Below, one piece after another: positions 35,001 through 46,667 of a DNA stretch of 64,000 nucleotides; the first letter of the stretch is position 1; the number at the start of each line of letters is the position of its first letter. Both the position numbers and the translations under genes were made by a program. The notes under the pieces were generated by a model. The model was not told the origin of the DNA and made no database searches. It was given only the letters and a program-made list of their open reading frames with translations. This DNA is from Erigeron canadensis (lineage: Eukaryota; Streptophyta; Magnoliopsida; Asterales; Asteraceae), in the NCBI RefSeq assembly GCF_010389155.1, contig NC_057769.1, forward strand, positions 1,922,001 to 1,986,000, written 5' to 3'.

Positions 35001-35846
35001 AGTCAAGTTGGGAAATCAAGGGTCAAGATTTAAAACTTATCTTTAAAACTTGGCTAATCAAGTTGAGATAACTTTAGGGAATCCTTTCCCCAATTGACCT
35101 CTATACCGATATCTTTTGCAAACATAACACGTATCACGTCATCAAAAATGAAAACTAATGTCACGTCAGCAGTTTACAAGTTATATACGAAGTTTTAACG
35201 AAAAAAGGAAATCGACTAACCACCAATACGCGGGCTCGGCCAACCTGATATTCCAAACCCTAACATTTCTACACCGAATAAATCCAATCAATCTAGGCCT
35301 ACATTCATCACCATCACACTTTCCAGTCTCATTCCAGCTCACCATCACATTCTTCTTTTCATTAAACCTAACCACAAACTCTAATCCCTGACCGTTGATC
35401 TCGCCGCCGCCGGTGATCCCGACATCCACCGCATCTTCCGCCACCACCACATACCACCGGTCCTGCTCCGCCGCATAATCCTCAATCCTCGTCCCTCCAA
35501 TTACCGTTGCATTCTTCTGCACCTCTAACACCACGCCGGACTTCAAGTACACCGTCGCCGTTAAATACTTGCCCGCCGGAAACACTACGCGGCCGCCGCC
35601 GGCTAACGTGCAGTCGTCGATTGCGGATTGGATTGAAACGGTGTCGTATGTTACGCCGTCGCCGGTGGCGCCGTAGTCGGTGACGGAGAGAGTTACCGGC
35701 GTCGGAGTTGGAGATTGAGAGTGAGGTAAACGGATAAATGATGTTGATGACGTGTATGCTTGTGATTGGATGGTTGTGATAGATTGAACTAAAATTAAAA
35801 TTGGTAACAGTATAAATTGAGTAAGAAGAGAAATTAAAATTGTCAT
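32019..35846 (-). CDS. Pectin lyase-like / GH28 polygalacturonase-type protein
   Basis: Three exons, 35846-35221, 33840-33509 and 32506-32019, give 481 aa. Residues 1-30 are a hydrophobic signal peptide, so the protein is probably secreted to the cell wall. The right-handed beta-helix fold is indicated by VTDYGATGDGVTYDT (from about 54), GKYLTATVYLKSGV, ITGGGEINGQG and AEPAYWCLHLV across the first splice. Catalytic-type acids are NND (233-235) and GDDAIC (DD 256-257). The usual GHG and RIK motifs are absent; the equivalent places read TKSSAIKFGS and LQIRDGG. From memory this is the AT3G57790 subgroup, so the exact substrate is uncertain. Intron 1 (1.4 kb) carries a Tourist-like MITE and a second foldback; intron 2 is 1.0 kb. 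Confidence 0.9.
34647..34945. mobile_element. Tourist/PIF-Harbinger-like MITE in intron 1
   Basis: 299 bp with inverted termini GGCCCCTACTTATAGG and CCTTATAAGAACTGGCC and a 3-bp target duplication TAA (34644-34646 and 34946-34948), as expected for Harbinger-type elements. Repeated GGGAGTC motifs fill the interior. It is GC-richer than the intron around it. Confidence 0.8.
34980..35075. repeat. Foldback repeat in intron 1
   Basis: Inverted arms TAAAGTTATCCCAACTTGAC and the complement of AATCAAGTTGAGATAACTTTA. The left arm also contains a perfect 24-bp palindrome (34990-35013). Possibly a tiny MITE; 33 bp from the Tourist-like element. Confidence 0.6.
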
Positions 35847-36808
35847 ATTGTTTTTGTATTTTTGTTATGATGGATTTTTGGTGAATAGATAGATGTATTG
35901 TTTATTGTTTATGTTTATTGTTTGCTACTCGATCACTATCAAGTATCAATGTATCAAGTATCTACTATCTTTCGCAACACATGATTATACTTTTCTTTGA
36001 CTTAAATTTAAAACTAAATATATGTAGATCACAATGTCAAATATGGTGTATATTCTACTATCCATGTAGCATGTATATTTGGAACATTCTTGAGTTTTGT
36101 TTTGAAGAAATAATTTTAAAAAAATAAAAAAGTTTAGAAAATTTTATTTATATATTTTGATTTTTTATATTAAAATAAAAGAAAGTTAAAGAAAAAAAAA
36201 GCAAGAGCTTTTTAACCCAAAATTTTTTCAATCATTTTTGACATGATTGGAAAGGAAAATATACAAATTTAGTAATGTACCCCTCAACGTTATATATAAG
36301 TTTTAATGACTAAAAGGTTATATATATAAAATAAATTTTTTTATCTTTTTTTTTATTCCCTTTTAACTAGAAAAATACATTTAACTCTCCACTCACTTTT
36401 CCTTTCTTTGATTTTTCTTTAAACTCATTAACTCAAGATTGTCGTTATTCATTTATACAACTTTTCTTTTCTTATCAATTCATTATTACTCTATCTTTTG
36501 CTATCTTATATAACTTATACGGATGAATTAGTTGAAATAATTGAGTTAAGTCGACAAAATTTAATTAATTGAATTAAGTCACATATTTAATTTGAAAAAA
36601 TTAGTAAAATTAAGAGTTTTGATTATCCAATTGAGGTTTGGTCAGTTATATTTTTAGTATATATAAAGATAAAGATACAATCTCTATAAGTGTTGGTTAA
36701 CATAACCATATCTAATTTAGACATTTTTTTAACACTATTATCACTTTCAAATCCCATTGGTCAAGAAAAGATTTGAAAACAGTCGCATAATATCTTAATT
36801 AGACCGTA
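35847..36808. other. Upstream region of the GH28-type gene
   Basis: AT-rich; should contain the minus-strand promoter just above 35846. No clear TATA box or other motif was assigned with confidence, and no other gene is seen. Confidence 0.45.
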
Positions 36809-36832
36809 TCTATACTATACTATATTATAAAT

Positions 36833-37010
36833 GAGAAAAGTGAGTATGAACTTGTTATGCGTCCAACTTGGGTGAAAAACCCTCACATACTAATATTTTA
36901 ATATTTTGAATAAATGTATGGTCCTCTGTGCTTTTTATGGTTTAAAAAAAGGTATGTGAGAGGTTTTTCACCCAACTTATATGCTTAACAGCCTTATATT
37001 CCCTTCCCCC
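36833..37010. mobile_element. MITE, same family as 26790-26977
   Basis: The left GTCCAACTTGGGTGAAAAAC and the right TTTTTCACCCAACTT are inverted. The right end AGCCTTATATTCCCTTC matches the family terminus at 26790. About 178 bp, non-coding. Confidence 0.65.
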
Positions 37011-37128
37011 GTTATAAATACATTATAATGTAAATCTATTTTGATTGTTAACATTGAATTTAAAATTTAATTTTAATTTTAATCTACATTATAGTCACAT
37101 TAAATCAATAACTTGCACGACTCACCGG

Positions 37129-37340
37129 CGCCACCGCCACCACCGCCACCAATCGTTGCTACCGTCGCCGCTTGCCACCACCACCCGTCACCGTCACCGC
37201 CACCACCACCACCACCACCAATCGTTGCTACCGTCGCCGCTTGCCACCACCACCCGTCAGCGTCACCGCCACCACCACCACCAATCGTTGCTACCGTCAC
37301 CGCTTGCCACCACCACCCGTCACCGTCACCGCCACCACTG
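37129..37340 (+). repeat. GC-rich minisatellite, three copies
   Basis: ATCGTTGCTACCGTCGCCGC recurs at 37152, 37221 and 37283 (the last with CACC in place of GCC), separated by CCACCACCACC-type triplet runs; period 62-69 bp. Triplet expansion explains the length differences. Confidence 0.85.
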
Positions 37341-37861
37341 CCGCCTCCATCACTGCGTATATCTTAAGTAAAAAAAATCGCTTAGAAGCTTCATCCATTT
37401 ACCAGTTTCTGTGTAAATTAAGCGATGCTTTGTTGATGAAATTTGTACCCTTACGTGTATATGGTAAAATTGGAATATATTTGAATGATGACAGTCGATG
37501 ATGGATAAAGAGTTTGGTACTTTTGCTCCCTTTGGTATATTAATTTGTCTGTTATACTTATTAGTTATTACGAATAGTATGATTGAGCTTTTCCTTCGTA
37601 GATTAAATGCCAAATTAATAGTCGAGTAAAAAAATGGGACAACTTCAATATACAAAACTTTCAAACAAGGCCCGACAATTTCATAATTATTTACAGATAC
37701 ATTTTAACTTTTTCTACTTCTATTGCAGACGTTCATTATGTATTTATCTTAACTTATATAGGATAAATTTTTTGAAAACCAAATGAATTTCTTTACTATC
37801 TTTATTTTCAAAGTTTTCTTAACAACAATTTTACAGCGCGGGCTCATGTAAAAAGAATTAG

Positions 37862-39289
37862 TTATTAAAACTTTGGGACATGTTCCATATTTTATGAACC
37901 CGGTTAAAAACCACCATTAGAAATGCTATTGAAAGATAACCAACCAATAGATTCATATGTGGACTGCTAAAGTGGATGATGATGTGAACATCAAGCGGCC
38001 TATTGTGCAGGTCAAGGCAACAATGTCAATCGACGCATACTCAAATAGATTATCACATAAAGAAAGATGATATTATGATAACATACACATTCCCTTGCTA
38101 GTCGGTTGGTCCATAGTTATAATGTTGAATAGTCTTAAGTTGGAAGATAGAAAATTATGAAGTGTCCACAGATAAATAGATTGATTTATAAGTAGTCAAA
38201 TTAGCAAAGATAACTAGAAAATTATAAAACAATCCAACCTGTACCAATCGGTTTTGAGAACATTAATTGAAAAACAAGACCTACAACCACCACTAATGCT
38301 ATTAGACTTTTTTGAAATTGAACATATATCTAGTGTGACCTTTTTTTTCCTTCCGAAATGGCCCTTTATATCTAGAGCTCAACTCCAATGATCGAAGAGT
38401 GCAATTGAAAAGTAATGGGATCAAAAATATATATTGATTCATCGTTGTAAACTTGTAATTACTATATGACTGCTAACCAACTGGCAAGGGTATCAGGCTA
38501 TCAGCAACTCCCCACTCGTCAAAGTGGTTTTAAGTTTAAAACCCATGATTTGACTTTGATAACAGAAATATGTGACTAGTAATTACACACTTTTTCGACC
38601 AAGGAATTAGGAAGACAATGATCAATCACTAAGGTGTCGTCTTCATAAGATAGTCATATCAACAATAAGCGTTAGATGATAACTCCTGCCGACTAGAAAA
38701 CAAAATGAAAAAAGGGATAGAAAAACAAACTTGGAACAAATGCGTCCGCGTAACAGATGTACCAAGGCTGTCATGTATAAACACTCACAAACAGCATGAC
38801 CCACTTTTCCCTGTTTTTTCAACCTCAATCATATTAACATAATCACACATTGATTGGATCGGGATCCATTAATGTTGATATGACTATGTTTCCAACCCGA
38901 CACCTTGTTTCTGAACTTTTGCATTTTACATTTCTCTAGATTGATGTGATTGTGACAAATAACTAGTCCGAAACGTAAGTTAACACTTGTGCTTAAGAAG
39001 CCCAGAAATTACTACCATCAATGAAAGGAACAATTGAATAAAGACTAGTTACTCATCATAAATGAGTGCTAGAGTCCAACGATATAAATTGTATATTGTG
39101 CTAGTATATATTATATATATGCATAATACCATCTTGATTTCACCACTCGAATCTAGATCTCTAAACCTACTTATAAATGATTAAATATAAAGCTTCTTCA
39201 TCTAACTAATTTACTGCTATCTCTATCGATTAATATCTTACCATATATACAATAGCTCGCTACCTACCCACTTGACTAAATTCCCGTCT
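37862..39289. other. 3' flank of the bHLH gene
   Basis: No gene or identifiable transposon; AT-rich. The last 200-400 bp should contain the 3' UTR of the bHLH gene. Confidence 0.5.
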
Positions 39290-42200
39290 TCATAACTCCG
39301 TTTTCAGCTGGTTTGTATGCAAAGAAGCTGAAACAATAACACACAATTTAAGTCAACACCAACCTCATAAGAATACCATGCTCTTAAGTTTACCATGGGT
39401 ATTACATAAGTAATTATGTTATATTGAATAATCAGACCCCTAGCAATCAACTGTTTGAAGTTGCAATTAGTAAAATAATTACTTGTTTGTGAGTGTGAAA
39501 ATACTTGATTATTTAAGAGATAAATATATTAAAATAAGCTAAGAAGACAATACTACTTTTTCTTATTTGGTAAAACGATCATATAGCATTTCCAAACTCA
39601 CAAACAAGCACTTATTTGGTTACTACAACTCCGAACATATAAGCATTTTCTATTGACACAATCAAACACTCTGTTATTTTTTTTGGGATTTACCTGAATT
39701 ACCCGGAGAGTCATAACTTAAAAGTGAGTTTTCCGGAGTAATGAAATTAGGGTTAATATCTTCCACACCCCATAGTGGCTGGGAAGGTAGCGCATCGGGA
39801 TGCCATAGCTGCTGACTTAACGATGGAGAAACCATGCCAGTGAAACCACAGTCCATGATTGACCCATTCTACAAGATTTCAAAAGGGTCAAAGAAATTAA
39901 TTAGACATTGGACTTGGGACAGTTGCATACAGTCCTAGCCAGGGCACCAAAAGGGTGGGCCCAATGACCTTATGATAGCACATTAATGGCTTCTTTATAA
40001 GACTAGTATATGGAACCATTAATTCTATAGTACCCAATTGAAACAGTGGCTTGAATGTGCAGCAGTCCCACAAAAATAAATACACGGCAGAGTTCACTGA
40101 ACCATGGTTGCAATTTTTCCTATCAAAGTTGAAGTGTAAATTGACATTTGTGGTCCAATTTCCAAGTCCCATATCATTAGCCTGTCCTTCTGATATATTT
40201 CTAAACGGTGAGAGTTTAGCGAAATTGTGACAGAAGTTCATTGATTTCATTCCCCAATACGTTTTCTAATAGATGGTGCCATTAACAGTTACAAACATTT
40301 TTCTTAAGGTAAAAACTAAATGGGGATTAATAAATCATAGCATAGCATGTGAGCTTACATACAAAAAGGTAAAAGGACTGTAAAATTATTACCTCTGCAG
40401 AAAAAATGTTGTCCAAGTTGACATCGATGCTAGGGTGCACGGCAGCCAGTCTCATAGATAAAAACTGCAGAAAAACAAATGATTCAGAATCGTTCAAAAG
40501 CATTGCAGGAATGGTCTTATGATTTCTGAGTTATACATATTTGTGGAGTTTTCTATATTTGTGAAAATGATACAAAGTGAAACATTTTTGAGAGGGATTC
40601 TTCCTGAAATTTAATGCCCTGTATGTTTAACAACCATCCAACTTTAATAAAAAACTTTTAAAGTATAAGTTTTGTACTTAAAAAATCAGAAAATTCCTTG
40701 CAAATGTCTATGAAACAAGGGGTCTCATAAGTACAAAAAAATTATTATATTATTTAAAAGAACTAACCTCCACTTGGCGTTGCAGGGATTGTACATGATT
40801 GATAATCTCGTCAAGCACCATTGCTGTACCTGAAATCTGCAAGACCAGAAATGGTTCATTACATTCATTGTTGATATATACTACAAAGCTTTTTAAGTTG
40901 TATATGGAGGTTGCAAGATAGACTGGTCAGGAGGGTTGGATAACAGGTAAGAATGAGTAGAACTAAAGTATTGTTCCAAACGGGTTAGGTTGACCCAATA
41001 CACTTATTGGTTCATCTTTAAAACTATTACGGGGTATTAATTTTGAACGTATACTTAGGTACACAGATAATATTACATCAACGAGTAAAGCAAAATCGGA
41101 GATTAGAAGCACAAAGAATATACATAATGAGCAACTTTCAACCAGCGTTACCATTCAGCCCATTGACCCCATCCCTTTTTAACTACATTTTTTCACCCAT
41201 TAAAGGTTATATATAACCCATATCTACACATAATAGGTAGAAGAATCGAACTAAATCTTATACTATTTGCATCTGAGATAAAAAGCTTATCAAGAGTATG
41301 ACCATTCAATGAAATACCAAAAACTATGTTCTTGCTTAAAGTATTTTGCCCATTTAAAACGTATATTCTTGATCAACAGCCCATATTAGATCTATGCCCC
41401 CGCCTAACTATCCCAGGGAAAGAAAAAATAAAGGATATTAAAGATACACATCACCAACAACATTCCCTCTAACCTACATCATTGTGATTCTACATTTTCA
41501 TTACTACATTGTTAGTGTTACTGTAACCAACTATGGTCGGGTTGACTACCTCAAAAGATATTAAGTATTCTTCTATAGAAGAAATATTTTTATACATCTC
41601 CTATGTAATATGTTACGTTTCTTGCAAGAACTAGTCACGAAATTAAAATTTTCATTTCATTTTAACTTGTCTCTGATTTAAATTACGTTCTTCATAAAAT
41701 TAGTATCAACGATTACCTTTGGTAGTAACAATTTCTACTTCGAAAGTAAAAAACATTTTCCTAATACCAGATTTTTTATTACAAGTACATTAACAACCAT
41801 TTGAATAACAAGTTCATGATTACGAGCAGATTACAACATAAGATAGTAAATCACGAACCAATGCAAACATAAAAACGGCATGTTAAATTATATATACACA
41901 AGCTTTAAAAACATATAACTAACCTTATTGCATCCAGGAACCAGCTCTTGAAGTAACTTCATCCTAGCATTAATCTTCTCTCTTCTTGCCTACCAAAATT
42001 TAACTAATTAAATTAAACTTCAATAACAATAAAAATTAACGAAACTTTTGTTATACCTAAAAAAAAAAAAACACAAATGATTACTCTTTCAGCTAGGCTA
42101 TGACTATCCGTTGCTTGCCCTCTCCGCGCTCGAACATGAACGTACGGAAGTTCCTCACCGTCTGTCTCCTTAGCAACATTTTTGCTTTTCTTCCCTGATG

Positions 42201-42954
42201 ATTTACCCTTAAAAAACATTCACATTAAATTAATAAAACATATCTAAATGCTTTCAGTCATAGTAAAAAACATATGTACATATATCATTATATAACTTTT
42301 ATATTAAATTAATAAAGTTACTTAACTACATTTTTCTTATTCAAAATTTATAAGTAGTTTTAGACTATTTTTTTTAATATTTAATAGAATTATATAAACA
42401 ATAAATAAATAACAATACTGAAGCAATTGAGTAAGTTTAAGGGGCATGCAATTGTGTAAGTCAATTAGAAACAAAAAATGTTAAGTAACTCAACCGAATT
42501 TGTCTGAAAATTTTTTATCTGAAAAATATATAAAAAATAGATTAAACACAGAATTCTAATCTGAAAAATATTTATAAAAAAAAAAAACACAAACCTTGAC
42601 TGGTTGTTCCTTACGTTTGGCGGATGTTCTCAAAGCGGTGGGATCCGAATACATAGAATCAGAATCAATTGGTTCTTGTTTAACTAAATTATTATTATTG
42701 TTATTATTATCATCATTATTAATATTATTGTTGTTATTATTATTATTATCAGGTTCCAATAAACTAACCAAAACGGCGTCGTTTTGGTTAGTGTTGTGAA
42801 AAACAGTGTTGTTTGGAATATGTTCAGGGGAGTGTAATAACTTAACGGCTTGATTTGGGGGAAGTTCTAGGAGCGCCGTGAAGGAATTACCGGTTTCCGG
42901 CGGTGGTTGTACGGCTGACATAATTAGGGCTTGTAAGTGGACATCGTCGACCAT
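39290..42954 (-). CDS. BHLH60: bHLH transcription factor, bHLH48/bHLH60 type
   Basis: Seven exons, all GT-AG and in phase: 42954-42595, 42207-42085, 41989-41924, 40836-40768, 40464-40393, 39868-39694 and 39327-39290, giving 300 aa. It is a nuclear DNA-binding regulator. The basic region HSLAERARR has the His156/Glu160/Arg164 pattern required for E-box/G-box (CANNTG) recognition. It is preceded by the family block [14 protein letters not shown] and followed by helix-loop-helix [20 protein letters not shown] / [19 protein letters not shown]. The N-terminus has a poly-Asn tract (about residues 70-88) encoded by an imperfect AAT/AAC microsatellite. The small last exon encodes [11 protein letters not shown], a typical end for this subfamily; reading through instead would stop at 39674. 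From memory, orthologues are AT3G57800 (bHLH60) and AT2G42300 (bHLH48). Confidence 0.9.
42680..42752. repeat. (ATT/AAT)n microsatellite in bHLH exon 1
   Basis: Imperfect trinucleotide array TTATTATTATTG with interruptions. On the coding strand it makes a run of Asn broken by a few Ile/Asp residues, so length changes keep the frame. Confidence 0.9.
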
Positions 42955-43887
42955 TTCTTCTTCTTGGGAAAATAGTTATACAAATTGTATATATGAATTG
43001 AATAAGAAGAAGAATGAAGGGTAAAGGAAAATGAAATTATTATAGTTTTTTTTTTTTTTTATGAGAGCGTTTTTGGAAAGTGGGAAATTTATTAATAATT
43101 ATAATAAATAATAAATGGAAGGAAAGTGACGGAAGGAGAAAGGAACTGGCAATTTGTACTTTTAACACTTTCTACACCAGAAGAGAAATACTATCAAATT
43201 ATACTCAACAAATTTTGTGTACGTTTTTTTGTAGGAATAATTATATAAAATAGTTATTTTAATATTAGATATTAATAAAGATGATGGTGATGATATAGAT
43301 ATAGAGATAAGATGATGATGGTGGGAAGGGAATTGTATAGAGAGAGAGAGAGAGAGAGGGAGGGGACCGGAGAGCGGGGGACCGAATCCGACAATGGTGT
43401 CTTAACTATTAAGGATGATCCGTCGTTGTCTTCTATAATTTTTACGGCCACCAATACTTCTTGCATTCATTATATTATATTTTTATAAATTCTTATTACT
43501 CACTAGTCTCTACTTTTATCTTTAGGTAAACTACAATTACATTAAAACCAATATACAAGATTACTTCTTCATGAATTCTTGTTCGTTTTTGTTTAATTAT
43601 AAACAAGGAAACAAACAAATACACACCAACAAATATTTTTGGACGTTCATGTACAAGACAAGCTTGTTCATATTCGATTGTTAAAAAGACCAATTTATTC
43701 GTGTTCATTTATATAAAAACAAACGAACACACACGAGTACAAATAAAGAAAATAAGGTAAATACGTATAAATGAACATAAACTGTTCATGAATATTAATT
43801 CTATTCGTTTATAGCGCTACGTTTTAACAATACTACAAGTGTTCTCTAACTTTAAACATAAGTAGATAAATATGTTGGAATTGACTA
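42955..43887. other. Upstream region of the bHLH gene
   Basis: It holds the leader and promoter. An (AG)n tract of about 20 bp at 43339-43358 (CT-rich on the bHLH strand) is typical of plant 5' leaders. A 64-codon frame (43466-43272, starting MQEVLVAVKIIEDND) could be an upstream frame but has no support. Confidence 0.4.
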
Positions 43888-43896
43888 ATTAGAAAA

Positions 43897-44039
43897 AGGA
43901 TTAATCACGAGAAAGCCAACATATTTTCTCATTTGTATACGGTTGCTCATTATACTTTTTTATTGATAAGGTTTACTCACATAATTTTTTTTTGTATACG
44001 GCTGACTCAAAGTTGATCAGTTTTCCCGTGATTAATCCC
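43897..44039. mobile_element. Mutator-like MITE
   Basis: 143 bp with inverted ends GGATTAATCACGAGAAA and TTTTCCCGTGATTAATCC and a 9-bp target duplication ATTAGAAAA (43888-43896 and 44040-44048), the length typical of Mutator elements. It lies 0.94 kb upstream of the bHLH start codon. Confidence 0.85.
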
Positions 44040-44048
44040 ATTAGAAAA

Positions 44049-44608
44049 TTGTTTATATATAGATAGTCACAATTGAAGACCCAACTTCTTCGAAAAGAAA
44101 ATATTGTTTACTCCTAGTACACTAGTAGCTTATATAATAGTAACGTTTTGTATACTCATAACTGTGTTAGAAAACTTTTATTTTAAGATACATAACACTT
44201 TAAATCTTTGATGATCAATAATAATAGAAGTACCGAACCAATAGCAATGACGTTAGTCGACGCTAAAAGTTGAATACTGATTATGTTGACAAAGAACTTC
44301 AAGTCAACTAGCTAATATACTAATTTATTAATAATTACTCACTTGGCCTATATTTGTAACGTGTGAAAGCAGTCTTTGGACAGTTTTCGATTGTTTATAA
44401 CTTTCGGGTCCGTCGACTTTCTATATATATATATATGAAGTATAAGCAAATGGTAGAATGGTTAGGTTAGAGTTTTTATTTGTATAAACGGATGATAAAT
44501 ACTAGTCAACCATTTTATCATAAATTAATTTATGTAGTATTTTATGATAATCGGATGAGATTTTTGTTATTCAGATTATTTGAAAACTATGAATACTTTT
44601 AGAAGCAT
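44049..44608. other. Intergenic, no feature seen
   Basis: AT-rich with a short (AT)n run at about 44422-44435. Nothing recognisable. Confidence 0.5.
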
Positions 44609-44616
44609 TGTACTTA

Positions 44617-44917
44617 TATAGGTGGCTTAACAATATTGTGAAACTAAGCGGTCGTTTTAGGCCCCCAAAAATCTAAAGTCTCAGTATTTGGTATATTAGA
44701 CTTAGTGTTTGAATTTTGGACTAGGTATCATCATATAATTTGCATTGCAGTATCATCTGTATTGGTTTTTGCATCAATATTTGTATCTTTTTATTACTAG
44801 TAGTTCAATAATATAAGTCATACTACTATTTTTGTTTACATTAATTTATATGCTAATACACTAGGCCCCAAAACTTATTTCGCTTAATACACTACCCTAA
44901 ACCTTAAGCCGACACTG
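44617..44917. mobile_element. hAT-like element related to 21731-22223
   Basis: 301 bp. The left end GGTGGCTTAAC and right end TTAAGCCGACACTG are inverted, and subterminal TAGGCCCC motifs occur at both ends as in the 21.7-kb element. An 8-bp near-duplication TGTACTTA / TGTACTTG (44609-44616 and 44918-44925) flanks it. Confidence 0.65.
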
Positions 44918-45136
44918 TGTACTTGACAGTATTCAAACACCGCCGAGTCACATTTGAAATAGTTATAAACTATCTACGACCCAAGATAATTGTAAAAATG
45001 TCCATGAAAACACATGTAAAAATGTCCATGAAATAGTTATAAACTATTCTTTAGAGCTAATTAATTCGATTTTCAGGTTGTATACCAGGAATCCAGGATT
45101 AACGGACTGTCAAAATGTCCACATAAACTAATTTGA

Positions 45137-45425
45137 GGGGGTGCTTGGTACAAAAAGGGGAAAGGGTAAGGGTAAGAGAAAGGTAATGGATAAGGAATAC
45201 TATCATTATAAAATATATTATATAATAATAATTAATAATAATGATAATAATAATAATGGGATGTTAGAGAAGGAGTGGGGTATTGATAGTCATTCCTCCC
45301 AAATTATTGTATAATGGGTCATTACCTACTTTTAGTATTGATTACCCACTTTTTTCTTAACCAAGCATCATTAATGATTATCTTACCCATTCCCCACCCC
45401 CAAATACATCTAACCAAGCCCCCCC
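45137..45425. mobile_element. MITE, PIF-Harbinger-like
   Basis: 289 bp. Inverted ends GGGGGTGCTTGGT and ACCAAGCCCCCCC; the subterminal GGGTAAGG pairs with CTTACCC. A 3-bp duplication TGA (45134-45136 and 45426-45428) fits the TNA preference of Harbinger elements, though three bases alone are weak evidence. Confidence 0.7.
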
Positions 45426-45967
45426 TGAGTAATTTCTACCAAAATGGAAGGGTATGCCCGTTCGTTTAACGTATACAAAAAATGGTTGCAATGAAAGGGT
45501 GTGAGCTTCAATACATGTGTTCTTGCTTGTCATTCATTATTTATCATCATCCATATTTATCTTTATAATTGAAGCATGTTATTCATTACTTGTTCTTATG
45601 GTGTTTGTCTATATTTAAAGATTTGTATGCGGAAGCAAGAAGGGGCTAGAAAAGACAGGGCTCTCTATCTGTAGGAAAATAATGTCTACGATATTTGTTA
45701 GGACATTTGTATGGTTATAGTCTTATAAATGTTTGTAAGCTTATAAAATAATGTTTGTGTTATTGAAAGTAAAATTAATGAATTTTAAAGGTTTGTAAAC
45801 ATAATTTTGACACATGATGTGACGGCTAATAAGAACCTCGAATACGTTTATAACATTGGAGATATATAGATACCTGAATCAACTCTCAATTTTAAGCATG
45901 ATAACTCTCAGTTTTATCCATGAAAATTCACATAATCACTCTTTCAAAACTTGAACTCTTAATTTCT

Positions 45968-46660
45968 TTTGATTAAAATTGTCATTATTGTTTTATACTT
46001 GTATAAAAAAATGGAATTTGGGGTCAGATAAGAGGACGCTTGTCTGCCCACTTTGTGAAGCTATTCCAGGCTCTCATGAACACTTATTTTTTGATTGTAC
46101 TTTCACGCAACAGGTATGGATAGCTGCTCAAAGGAAAGCTGCTCAAAGGAAAGCTGAGATTAATCTTAACTTCTCAACATGGAATGATGTTGTTAGCAAC
46201 ATTATGTTGTTACTGAAGAAGTCAACAGTTAGAAGCATTGTCCTTAAATTAGTGCTTGTTGCTGCAGTGTATGTCATTTGGAATGAAAGGAATGGGAGAT
46301 TGCTTATGGAAAAAAAGAGAACACGTGTTCAAATTGTGGATTCCATCATTTCTACGGTACGATTGAAGCTCATGACATTTAGATTCAAGAAATCAAGACG
46401 AATGGAGCAAGTCGTAGCAGCGTGGGATCTTCCCCCTTGGTTACTTGGCAAGACGTAGTTTTTTTCTCATTTAATTTACTGAATGTTATAGTTCTTTGAG
46501 TTTGAAATTTTTAGTTTGATTCTTTTGGTAGTTTATAGACGTACTATGGTATGATTGGATGTGTAAGCCAGTTTGGTACTGAGCCATACTACCTGTACTT
46601 TATCTATTTGAATTTTTTTAATATATAATCTAATCAAGGTAAACCTTTAACCAAAAAAAA
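45968..46660 (+). mobile_element. 5'-truncated LINE, 3' end
   Basis: The only coding part left is the frame to 46458, whose body (from KKWNLGSDKRTLVCPLC) is the zf-RVT zinc-binding domain found at the end of plant LINE reverse transcriptases (CPLC...HEHLFFDCTFTQQVW). Codons for AAQRK are duplicated by a 15-bp tandem repeat (about 46123-46152). A 3' UTR and a short poly(A) (46653-46660) follow. A 7-bp TAATTTC (45960-45966 and 46661-46667) may be the target duplication. Confidence 0.75.
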
Positions 46661-46667
46661 TAATTTC

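Larger units (their letters stand above)
36809..37861 (+). mobile_element. Probable Helitron with minisatellite
   Basis: It begins A/TCTATACTATACTATATTAT (36809). A plausible degenerate 3' end, CAGCGCGGGC then TTAG/T, lies at 37861. It contains a nested MITE (36833-37010) and a GC-rich three-copy repeat (37129-37340). The His- and Pro-rich reading frames across the repeat are repeat translations, not genes. Confidence 0.45.

Noticed and set aside
37045..37501. Histidine- and proline-rich frames of 84-109 residues
   Set aside because: They are translations of the CCACCACC triplet minisatellite in several frames at once.
39897..40250. 118-codon minus-strand frame in bHLH intron 5
   Set aside because: The flanking exons join in phase without it (FSAE to NGSIM), as in the family; no recognisable domain and no splice logic to include it.
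43272..43466. 64-codon frame upstream of the bHLH gene
   Set aside because: Second half is a translated CT microsatellite; no domain and no promoter evidence.
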